From: Desulfotomaculum sp.
GTDB lineage: Bacteria > Bacillota > Desulfotomaculia > Desulfotomaculales > Nap2-2B
Assembly: GCA_003485325.1 (NCBI GenBank)
Contig: DMZI01000027.1
Coordinates: 54,183-77,023 of the forward strand
Direction of reading: 5' to 3'
Length of the DNA stretch: 22,841 nucleotides
Below, in pieces: positions 14,548 to 21,462 of the stretch. Positions within the stretch are counted from its first letter, which is position 1, and every line of letters starts with the position of its first letter. Under the pieces are notes generated by a model. The model saw nothing but the letters and a program-made list of their open reading frames with translations. It was not told the origin of the DNA and did not search any database. The position numbers and the translations under genes were made by a program.

Positions 14548-16650
14548 ATGAAATCAATTAAACTAAATTTCCAGATAGATTTTATTTTGGCGGCCATTGC
14601 TGCGCTGTCTGCATTTCTAAACACTTTCAACATCTGGAATGACACTACCGCAAATTCCTATTATACTGCGGCGGTTACCAGTATGCTGCAGAGCTTTCAC
14701 AATTTTTTCTACGGAACTTTAGACCCCGGCGGATATGTTACGGTTGACAAACCGCCGGTCGCATTCTGGATCCAGACGGCGTTCGCCTATATCTTCGGTG
14801 TCCATGGGTGGAGCGTAATCCTGCCGCAGGCGTTAGCTGCGGTAGGATCTGTTTTGCTGATTTATTTTCTTGTCAAACCGACTTTTGGCAAAACAGCCGC
14901 CCGTCTGGCAAGCCTGATCATGGCCTGTTCTCCGGTTGCCGTGGCGGTGAGCCGGACCAATAACATCGACGGTTTGTTGGTCTTTGCCCTGCTTATTGCG
15001 ACATGGATGCTGTTAAAGGGAATCCGAAATCAGAAGCTGCCCTGGTTATTGGGCGCCTTCGCACTAATCGGGGTAGCTTTTAATATAAAGATGCTTCAGG
15101 CGTATATGGTCCTGCCGGCTTTTTACCTGGTCTGCATTTTAGCTTTCAAGTGCGGCTGGAAAAAGAAACTGGTTACCCTTGCCGCAGCAACGGTTATTTT
15201 GCTTGGAGTTTCCCTATCCTGGGCGATCATCGTTGATACAACTCCGCAGGAAAACCGGCCGTACATAGGCGGCAGCAAGACGAACTCCGTTCTGGAACTT
15301 GCCCTTGGATATAACGGCATACAGCGCCTTGAAGGAATGCGCGCAGGGGGGCCAGGCCCCGGCGCGAACCGTAATTCGCAGCAAATCCAGCGGGACGAAT
15401 ATAGGTCTGACCTGTGGCAAATGCCGCAAAACGCAAACAATAATTCTAATGATAATTCTAACCGGCTGTTTATGCAGCCGGGTGGAGATAACCCAACCAG
15501 CCGGCAGCTGGCGCCTCCGGGAGGAAATAGTATGCCTGAAGGTTTCAAACCGGACAGCAACAACAGGCCCGGAGATATGCCCGGTGGTGGAGGCGGCCCG
15601 CAGGGACGTGGGGGCGGCGGTATGTTTGGCACCGGCCAGGCCGGCCCGCTCCGTTTGTTCCAATCAGAACTTTCCGGACAAATCAGCTGGCTGCTGCCGT
15701 TTGTGGCGTTTGCCTGCATCGGTTTGCTTGCAGAGTTGCGCAGGAGAAAACCTCTCACTGCAAAGCAGAATGAAACCTTGTTCTGGTTAGCGTGGCTGCT
15801 CCCGGTGATGGCCTTTTTTAGCGTAGCGGGGTTCTTCCATCAATACTACCTGATCATGCTTGCCCCGCCAATTGCGGTTCTTGCAGGGGCAGGCTGGGTT
15901 GAACTCTGGAAACAATACAGCGAGCAGGACGGCTGGAGAAAGTGGCTGCTGACGGCTGGCTTTATAGCAGCTTTGGCTTTTGAACTCTATGTGCTGCAGC
16001 CTTATCTAAAGCAAATTGGTACGGGATGGTCAATTGGAATCGGCGCTGCCGGGATCGCTTTTTTGCTTATCCTGCTTTTGGCCAGGAAGAAACAGAAGCT
16101 GGCTTTCACAGCCGCAGTAGCCGGTATGCTGGTCTTGCTTGTTGCGCCGTTATTCTGGTCGGCCACTCCTATCTTGTACGGCGATAACAGTATGCTGCCT
16201 CAGGCCGGTCCAAGTCAGCAAAGGATCGGACAAAGACAGGGAGCAGGGGATGGGCGGAACTCAGGAATAAATACTAAATTAGTGAACTATTTAACAAAAA
16301 ATAATACCGGGGAAACCTGCCTGTTTGCAACAACCGACGCATCCACGGCAGAGGCTTATATTATTCAAACGGGAAAAGCAGTCATACCTATGGGAGGTTT
16401 TAGCGGTTCGGATCCGGTTTTTACTGTCGAGAAGTTGAAGCAAGCAGTAGCAGACAAGAAAGTAAAGTATTTCTTGATTTCTTCCGGTTCTGGTTTTGAC
16501 GGAAGAGGGGGCGGCAGCAGTGAAGTACTGGATTGGATACGTAAAAACAGTACGGAGGTTCCCGAAGAAGAGTGGCAGCCGGCTGCTTCTGACGGTAGTG
16601 GCCTTATGGGAATGAGAAACGGTATGGCTTTATACAAAATAAACCAGTGA
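14548..16650 (+). CDS. GT39-family membrane glycosyltransferase (YkcB/ArnT-like)
   Basis: The product is 700 residues, with AGGGAG about 7 bases before the ATG. The N-terminal half has many membrane helices. The first extracytoplasmic loop holds YVTVDKPPVAFWIQT, the acidic-DKPP motif of PMT/ArnT enzymes, and SRTNNIDGLLVF follows. Between helices, about residues 265-370, is an unusual loop rich in Gly, Pro, Asn and Gln (ending GGGMFGTGQAGPLRLF), then LSGQISWLLPFV. The insertion is typical of YkcB-type relatives as I recall them. The C-terminal about 150 residues form a soluble outside domain (LVNYLTKNNTGETCLFATTD). Such enzymes move a sugar from polyprenyl phosphate to a lipid or surface acceptor outside the membrane. 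The next two genes would make and flip that donor. Donor sugar and acceptor are unknown. Confidence 0.9.
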   Translation: MKSIKLNFQIDFILAAIAALSAFLNTFNIWNDTTANSYYTAAVTSMLQSFHNFFYGTLDPGGYVTVDKPPVAFWIQTAFAYIFGVHGWSVILPQALAAVGSVLLIYFLVKPTFGKTAARLASLIMACSPVAVAVSRTNNIDGLLVFALLIATWMLLKGIRNQKLPWLLGAFALIGVAFNIKMLQAYMVLPAFYLVCILAFKCGWKKKLVTLAAATVILLGVSLSWAIIVDTTPQENRPYIGGSKTNSVLELALGYNGIQRLEGMRAGGPGPGANRNSQQIQRDEYRSDLWQMPQNANNNSNDNSNRLFMQPGGDNPTSRQLAPPGGNSMPEGFKPDSNNRPGDMPGGGGGPQGRGGGGMFGTGQAGPLRLFQSELSGQISWLLPFVAFACIGLLAELRRRKPLTAKQNETLFWLAWLLPVMAFFSVAGFFHQYYLIMLAPPIAVLAGAGWVELWKQYSEQDGWRKWLLTAGFIAALAFELYVLQPYLKQIGTGWSIGIGAAGIAFLLILLLARKKQKLAFTAAVAGMLVLLVAPLFWSATPILYGDNSMLPQAGPSQQRIGQRQGAGDGRNSGINTKLVNYLTKNNTGETCLFATTDASTAEAYIIQTGKAVIPMGGFSGSDPVFTVEKLKQAVADKKVKYFLISSGSGFDGRGGGSSEVLDWIRKNSTEVPEEEWQPAASDGSGLMGMRNGMALYKINQ

Positions 16651-16672
16651 ACAATATCGGGGATGAGATGAA

Positions 16673-17647
16673 ATGAAGGACAATGTCCGGTATAGCGTAA
16701 TAATTCCGGCTTATAACGAAGGAGCCGTTATAAACGAGACTTACCGCCGGTTGAAACAGGTCATGAAAACTTTAAATGAACCGTACGAATTGCTGTTTGT
16801 AAACGACGGAAGCCGGGACCAAACTGCAGAAATTATCAAAGGTTTCGCAGCATCGGACCCAAGCGTAAAGCTTCTTGATTTCTCAAGAAATTTCGGACAT
16901 CAAATTGCAATTACCGCAGGCATGGACTATGCACGCGGAGACGCCGTTATAATTATTGACGCCGACTTACAGGACCCGCCTGAAGTAATTCCGCAAATGA
17001 TCGATCAATGGCGGCAGGGATACGAAATTGTCTATGCGAAGCGTTCCAAACGGATGGGGGAGACTTTCTTTAAAAGAACGACCGCTTTTTTGTTCTACCG
17101 CATACTCCGGGCTTTGACTGAAGACATAAATATTCCGCTTGATACCGGGGATTTCCGTCTGATCGACAGAAAAGTCTGCGATGCTATGCGCGATATAAGG
17201 GAAAAGAACCGTTTTGTCCGCGGCCTTGTCAGTTGGGTAGGCTTCCGCAGCACAGCTATTGAATATACCAGGGAAGAAAGGTTTGCCGGGGAAACTAAAT
17301 ATCCTTTGAAAAAAATGCTCCGCTTCTCAATAGACGGGGTTGCGTCCTTCTCCTATAAACCATTGAAATTGGCAGCTTCTTTTGGGCTTGTTGTGGTTGC
17401 GGCCAGTTTTATCTGCCTGGTTGTTTTTCTTACTCAAATATTATTTTCATACAGCGCCGTTTCCTGTTGGCCGCCGCTTATAGCCTGCCTGCTGTTGCTG
17501 GACGGTTTTATTCTAATTGTCCTGGGCGTGCTTGGGGAATATGTGGGCAGAATTTACGATGAAACTAAAAATCGTCCTTTATATATACTCAGGAACAAAC
17601 AGGAACTTGAAGATGCAAAGCATAATGGGGTGATCTACAGTGAGTAA
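16673..17647 (+). CDS. GT2 polyprenyl-phosphate glycosyltransferase (GtrB/DPM1-like)
   Basis: The product is 324 residues. The N-terminal GT-A domain starts VIIPAYNEGAVINETYRRL, with FVNDGSRDQT, the DxD-type metal site in IIIDADLQDPPEVIP, GDFRLIDRKV, and RFVRGLVSWVGFRS with the basic EERFAGETKYPLKKM stretch. Two C-terminal helices (about 235-260 and 270-295) anchor it in the membrane, and the tail reads GEYVGRIYDETKNRPLYI. This is the GtrB/YkcC group, which transfers a nucleotide-activated sugar to undecaprenyl phosphate on the cytosolic side. GAGATG precedes the ATG closely. It lies 22 bp after the GT39 gene and overlaps gtrA by 8 bp, so the three are co-transcribed and work in sequence. Confidence 0.95.
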   Translation: MKDNVRYSVIIPAYNEGAVINETYRRLKQVMKTLNEPYELLFVNDGSRDQTAEIIKGFAASDPSVKLLDFSRNFGHQIAITAGMDYARGDAVIIIDADLQDPPEVIPQMIDQWRQGYEIVYAKRSKRMGETFFKRTTAFLFYRILRALTEDINIPLDTGDFRLIDRKVCDAMRDIREKNRFVRGLVSWVGFRSTAIEYTREERFAGETKYPLKKMLRFSIDGVASFSYKPLKLAASFGLVVVAASFICLVVFLTQILFSYSAVSCWPPLIACLLLLDGFILIVLGVLGEYVGRIYDETKNRPLYILRNKQELEDAKHNGVIYSE

Positions 17648-18047
17648 AAACGTGCAGACAACTGCTCAATTCCTTCGTTTTTGCACGGTGGGGCTGTGCA
17701 ATACGGCAGTCGACTTTACAGTCTTTTTTCTTTTGACTTTAACCGGGGCGCCGTACCTTATTGCACAGGCGCTTTCCTACTCGGCTGGTGTTGCAAACAG
17801 CTTCTTCCTTAACAGGAAGTGGACATTCCGGGTTGAACGCAAAGCAAATTTCCTGGAAGTGGCAAACTTCGTTATCGTAAACGGATTTTCCTTGTTGACA
17901 TCCTTTGGCATGCTGGCTGTTTTACACGATCTGAATCACCTTGATCTGTGGCCTAGCAAATGCATGGCCACAGGGGCTGCTATTATAGTGAACTATATAG
18001 GAAGCCGGTTCTGGGTATTTAACCAGAGAGCGGAGAGTGAAATTTAA
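17640..18047 (+). CDS. GtrA-family membrane protein (polyprenyl-linked sugar translocation)
   Basis: The GTG at 17640 overlaps the end of the GT2 gene by 8 bp, giving 135 residues. Four hydrophobic helices are visible (FCTVGLCNTAVDFTVFFLL, YLIAQALSYSAGVANSFFL, VIVNGFSLLTSFGMLAVL, KCMATGAAIIVNYIGSRFW). The family hallmarks are FLRFCTVGLCNTAVDF near the N-terminus, NSFFLNRKWTF in the middle and NYIGSRFWVF at the end. GtrA proteins are thought to help move undecaprenyl-phosphate sugars across the membrane. It completes the GT39-GT2-GtrA set. No terminator is visible after it; a minus-strand gene ends 14 bp downstream. Confidence 0.92.
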   Translation: MSKNVQTTAQFLRFCTVGLCNTAVDFTVFFLLTLTGAPYLIAQALSYSAGVANSFFLNRKWTFRVERKANFLEVANFVIVNGFSLLTSFGMLAVLHDLNHLDLWPSKCMATGAAIIVNYIGSRFWVFNQRAESEI

Positions 18048-18060
18048 TGAAAAAGAAGTG

Positions 18061-18405
18061 TTAGCTGATTTCAATTTTCATTCCGGCTACCCAGGTTGAT
18101 AGATCATAAATACCGCGTTCGAAAATTCGTGCCAGATCCTCAAGTGTGAGCACAACCTCAGCAAATGCGTCAGATCCGTAACTTAATTCAATTCCCATAG
18201 TTCTGGCTTTTTCAAGACTGTGATCCAGGCGGTAAGTTTCGCCTTTGTAAACAAACTCGACCCAGCACGACCAGCGATCCCAGTTAAAGGAATATTTTTT
18301 TACACCCAGACGCTCCATAACTTTTAAAAGTTTGCGCTCAAATTGGGCGCTGGAGCCTGAACCATACTGTTTTTTCTGAATCCTTATTTCATCAGGTTCT
18401 TCCAT
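18061..18405 (-). CDS. Small hypothetical protein
   Basis: I do not recognise this 114-residue protein. The ATG at 18405 has AGGG 5 bases upstream. It has no signal peptide or membrane helix. The middle alternates aromatic and charged residues (KKYSFNWDRWSCWVEFVYKG then ETYRLDHSLEKA), consistent with a compact beta-sheet, and a C-terminal segment (VVLTLEDLARIFERGIYDL) looks helical. The frame uses codons like its neighbours and has a plausible ribosome site, so a real gene is likely. It converges on gtrA. Nothing else is seen in 18406-18675 apart from AT-rich spacer. Confidence 0.6.
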   Translation of the reverse strand: MEEPDEIRIQKKQYGSGSSAQFERKLLKVMERLGVKKYSFNWDRWSCWVEFVYKGETYRLDHSLEKARTMGIELSYGSDAFAEVVLTLEDLARIFERGIYDLSTWVAGMKIEIS

Positions 18406-18675
18406 ATTATCCCTGTAGTGAAGTTATTTTTGTATTCTTGAAAGCTTTATTACTTATTACTATTTTGCTTTAGATGCCTGAGATTATTCAGCTTTTAAAA
18501 ATTCTTGAAAAGCGCCTTGGCCACGGTGGTTTTTTTGTATTCTGAACGTTATAGGTCGGAGTTATAGATTGATCACGGTGTATTCCGCGGGTATAATTTA
18601 GTTTGCCAATAAAATTATCAAAGTCTGAGAGAATATTCTGTTTTATACAGGCCAAAAAGGAAGGGGCAATGAGTA

Positions 18676-19095
18676 ATGAGCAAAACAGCAATAGAAGCCA
18701 ATTCGCTGATTGGCGCATGGAAGCTGGTTTCCTATGAGGTCCGCAGGCCTGACGGGGGCGTGTTCTTACCGATGGGCAGTGAACCGGTGGGTTATTACAT
18801 TATCAGTCCCGAAGGGTATTCGAATGTATGCCTGACGCCCGGCAACCGGCCTAAATCCGCCTCCGATAACCGCCTGACGGATGCCGAGAAGGTTGACGCC
18901 GCAAATGTTGTTTTTTATGCCGGGAAATACGAAATAGTCGATAATGATCTGATTGTGCGTCCTGACGTAAGTTTTTTGCCAAACTGGGTGGGTACACAGG
19001 TAGTCAGGCATGTGAAACTGGAGGGCGGCATGATGACGCTGAGCGCATTCTTAAAAGATGGCTCGGAAGCGGTGCTTACCTGGAAAAAGCCTTAG
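18676..19095 (+). CDS. Lipocalin-like domain protein
   Basis: The product is 139 residues, with AAGGAAGGGG about 9 bases before the ATG. The opening SLIGAWKLVSYEVRRPDG and the later PVGYYIISPEGYSNVCLTP match the start of the lipocalin-like (Lipocalin_5) family, where GxWxLV...G(Y/L)(I/L)x(Y/I)xxxGYM is typical. FYAGKYEIVDNDLIVRPDVS and VVRHVKLEGGMMTLSA continue the beta-barrel strands. No signal peptide is visible, so it is probably cytosolic. These small barrels are assumed to bind hydrophobic ligands or occur beside tailoring enzymes; no function can be assigned here. It seems intact and monocistronic. Confidence 0.75.
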   Translation: MSKTAIEANSLIGAWKLVSYEVRRPDGGVFLPMGSEPVGYYIISPEGYSNVCLTPGNRPKSASDNRLTDAEKVDAANVVFYAGKYEIVDNDLIVRPDVSFLPNWVGTQVVRHVKLEGGMMTLSAFLKDGSEAVLTWKKP

Positions 19096-19103
19096 AAGTA
19101 TCA

Positions 19104-19217
19104 TTATTTTTCAAAATACATTTTATCTTGGGGTGAACGAATATTTATAAGCCCCGGTTCTTTTCTTATCTGATCCCAGATATCCTTGCTGACTTCCCAC
19201 GAATATGGTAGTTGGAG
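19104..19217 (-). pseudogene. C-terminal fragment of an unidentified protein
   Basis: In the third minus-strand frame the DNA reads LQLPYSWEVSKDIWDQIRKE, continuing to PGLINIRSPQDKMYFEK and a stop at 19104-19106. It has a natural protein look (helix, then strand), but no start codon and no continuation upstream. The glucosaminidase fragment abuts it within a few bases. I do not recognise the family. Confidence 0.35.
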
Positions 19218-19221
19218 TCGC

Positions 19222-19353
19222 ACAGGCTACGGAACCGGCCGGTCCCGTCCCCTTAATGCCAAAAAGGTTATTGTTCACTCTGCCGGTATCTTTGTCTGTA
19301 GGAATAAACTTACCCCATCCTGTTTCCAGAGCCGCTTGCGCTAAGGTAAGACT
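19222..19353 (-). pseudogene. Glucosaminidase (FlgJ/LytG-type) domain fragment
   Basis: A 44-codon stretch without a start codon reads SLTLAQAALETGWGKFIPTD, then KDTGRVNNNLFGIKGTGPAG and SVAC. AQAALETGWG and NNLFGIKG are the hallmark blocks of the endo-beta-N-acetylglucosaminidase domain (the catalytic Glu lies in LETGWG). The match ends abruptly at both sides: the patatin fragment precedes it in another frame and the unknown C-terminus follows. This is an internal slice of a peptidoglycan hydrolase, not a gene. Confidence 0.65.
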
Positions 19354-19541
19354 TCGGCCTTGTAATCAACTGCAAGCAATGCTGCCACAATTGCTCCCAC
19401 CGATGTTCCCGCCATATTCTCAAATTCATAGCCTGCCTCTTCTATCCCGGCAACCGCGCCGACCAGGCCAATTCCCTTAACTCCGCCGCCTTCAAAAACA
19501 CCATCGGCATTAATCGCCATCACCCCCTGAGATTTTTGCAA
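19346..19541 (-). pseudogene. Patatin-like phospholipase, N-terminal fragment
   Basis: The frame opening at 19541 (66 codons) reads INADGVFEGGGVKGIGLVGA, with the glycine-rich oxyanion-hole motif GGGVKG, then GYEFENMAGTSVGAIVAALL with the nucleophile-elbow GTSVG (Ser nucleophile). Patatin-like phospholipases are about 250-350 residues and need a later Asp of the DG(G/A) motif. Here the homology stops at VDYKA, about 65 residues in, where the glucosaminidase slice begins in another frame. It is therefore non-functional. The start lies in the region of GTGATGGCGA; a start nearer GTG-ATG-GCG is also possible. Confidence 0.65.
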
Positions 19542-19878
19542 TAAATTTTAATTTTTATTTATAGTTATTATTTGGATATCTGCTTAAAATATCCCGTGGT
19601 AATTAACATTTCTACAAGCGTTTAGGTGATACCTCTTTATTTTTCTATTTATGTGAGCTGTTTCTACATAATTTTTGGTGGGTAAAGCTGGTTTTTTGGT
19701 GCTCTGAAGCTCTTGAGTTACAAGGGATTGGAGTTTTGAAATGAGCTCGATAATATTGTCCACTTTTTACCCCCTTTTTCCGGCCTTTTTTCTTTGAAAC
19801 TTTCTCAGACCTGATGTAAGTGTTATTATAACTTAAGACGGTAAGAATGAAACTAAAAACTGAACCAGGACCGGAACT
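19542..19878. other. Intergenic stretch without recognised gene
   Basis: This 337-bp AT-rich region between the patatin fragment (minus) and the flavoprotein gene (plus) shows no convincing coding frame, hairpin terminator or tandem repeat. Near 19822-19840 the sequence GTTATTATAACTT could hold a -10 element for the downstream gene, but no matching -35 stands out. Confidence 0.4.
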
Positions 19879-21149
19879 ATGAGATTAAAGAGACCTTTAA
19901 CAATGCATTATGATTTGATTACCGTCGGCGGCGGACCGGCGGGTATAATGGGCGCCGCTGCGGCCGCCCAAAAGGGTTTGAAAGTTGTTTTACTGGAAAA
20001 GAACGGCAGGCTCGGGAAAAAGCTATCCATTACCGGAAATGGAATGGTAGGTACAATTTCACTAAATTTTGTGATCCGGAAAGCTTCATGAACAACATTG
20101 TGAACAACGGAAAATTCCTCTATGCATCATTGAACAGATTTGATAACCATAGTTTGGTTTCTTTTTTTAACTCTCTAGGCGTGAAAACAAAGGTAGAAAA
20201 CGATAACCGCGTTTTCCCCGCTTCGGATCGGGCAGAAGAAATAATTAGTGCTTTACATGACTACTTACACAAAAGCAGGGTTGAAATAAAATTTAACTCA
20301 GCTGTTAAAAAGGTACTGGCCGTGAATAACCGCGTTTCCGGCGTTATTATAGATGATAACAATAAAGTTGCCGGTGAAAACGTGCTTATTGCTACAGGCG
20401 GGTTATCTTATAAGCATACCGGATCTACAGGGGACGGTTTCAGGATGGCAAAGGAGCTTGGACATTTTATAGAACCTCCCCGCCCTGCCCTGGTACCCCT
20501 GGTTGCCGGAGAAAAATGGGTCAGGCAGTTGCAGGGGCTTTCCCTGCAAAACATAAATGTACAGGCGGTTTTGAGAGAAAAGGTTATAGCCGAACAGATC
20601 GGTAAGTTGCTTTTTACCCACTTCGGGGTTTCCGGCCCTGCTATCCTTAAGCTGAGCAGCCTGATCAATAAATGCCTCCCTTCTTCTCTTGCTTTAAAAA
20701 TTGATCTTTTCCCGTCAACTTCCACAACTCAGCTTGATGCCCAATTAATAGAACTTTTTAAGAATAACCACGGTAAATACTTAAAAAATGCTGTTAGCGA
20801 TCTCATTCCCCCAAAAATGCTTCCTTTGATTCAGACATTCACCGGGATTGACATCCTTAAGCAGGTGGACCAGATCACCAGAGAAGAAAGGGAGAAGCTG
20901 GCGTGCAGTTTAAAAAAGATTACTCTCACGATAAAAGGCGCCCGCCCGCTAAACGAAGCTATGATTACGGCAGGAGGTATTGACACGGATGAAATCAATC
21001 CTACCAGTATGGAATCTAAAATAGTCAGGGGGTTGTTCTTTGCAGGCGAGGTAATTGACGTGGATGCCCTGACGGGAGGCTTTAATTTGCAGATTGCCTT
21101 TTCCACGGGATATCTGAGCGGTGTCAGTATAAACAAAAATAGCGAATAG
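19879..21149 (+). pseudogene. BaiN/HI0933-type NAD(P)/FAD-dependent oxidoreductase, frameshifted by a 5-bp tandem duplication
   Basis: The first piece has the FAD-binding ITVGGGPAGIMGAAAAAQKG and VVLLEKNGRLGKKLSITGNG. The second has LIATGGLSYKHTGSTGDGF, AKELGHFIEPPRPALVPL, TAGGIDTDEINPTSMESK and the C-terminal GEVIDVDALTGGFNLQIAFSTG, all characteristic of the HI0933 (BaiN-like) flavoprotein family. The break falls in the conserved TGNGRCN block: AATGG occurs twice in tandem (20038-20042, 20043-20047). Taking out one copy gives TGNGRYNFTKFCDPESFMNN and a single frame of 421 codons, the normal family length. The usual Cys of GRCN would be Tyr. As written, translation stops after 70 residues, or a 353-residue C-terminal piece could start at 20088. 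The start may be ATG 19879 or 19903. The physiological substrate of these proteins is largely unknown. Confidence 0.85.
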
Positions 21150-21219
21150 ATACCCCTGCTGCTAATACAGCGCCAGCTTATTGGATGAAAAGGTAGGTAT
21201 TCAGTAAAACCGTCCAAAG

Positions 21220-21405
21220 GGTACGGTGTTCTCAACAGCGAACGACTTGCGGAGCGAGGGTAACAGTAGCCGTCGAAGCGAGGTAACCGGATAGCGGCGC
21301 GAAACCAGCGGCGAAGCCGCCTTTGCAGCGCCGCTAGTCCGGTCCAAAGCGAGCCGTGCTACTGTCGGAGCGGAGCACTGGAGTAAGCGGCAACAATGCC
21401 GTACC
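21220..21405. repeat. Large imperfect foldback element (MITE-like or structured RNA)
   Basis: The two halves are nearly complementary. GGTACGG...TT at the left end mirrors AATGCCGTACC at the right, and AACAGTAGC (from 21261) mirrors GCTACTGT (21357-21364). ACCGGATAGCGGCGC (21286-21300) mirrors GCGCCGCTAGTCCGGT (21328-21343) with one bulge. At the centre GCGGC-GAA-GCCGC forms a tight hairpin. GC content is well above the flanks, and GGAGCG / GAAGCGAG motifs recur in the arms. No open frame is present. No target-site duplication is obvious. It fills most of the gap between the flavoprotein gene and rlmD; the remainder of 21150-21462 shows nothing else. Confidence 0.65.
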
Positions 21406-21462
21406 TATCGGACTCATAGTGTAAAAAGTTTTTTAAGCATTTAATGATTGAAGGCTTTAACA

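Noticed and set aside
15123..15758. 211-codon minus-strand open frame inside the GT39 gene
   Set aside because: It is antisense to the Gly/Pro-rich loop. GC-rich low-complexity codons rarely give stops on the opposite strand, there is no ribosome site, and the composition is not protein-like.
21199..21204. A TTCAG near the foldback element as another regulator site
   Set aside because: It is single, with no 11-bp-phased partners and no -10 at the standard distance.
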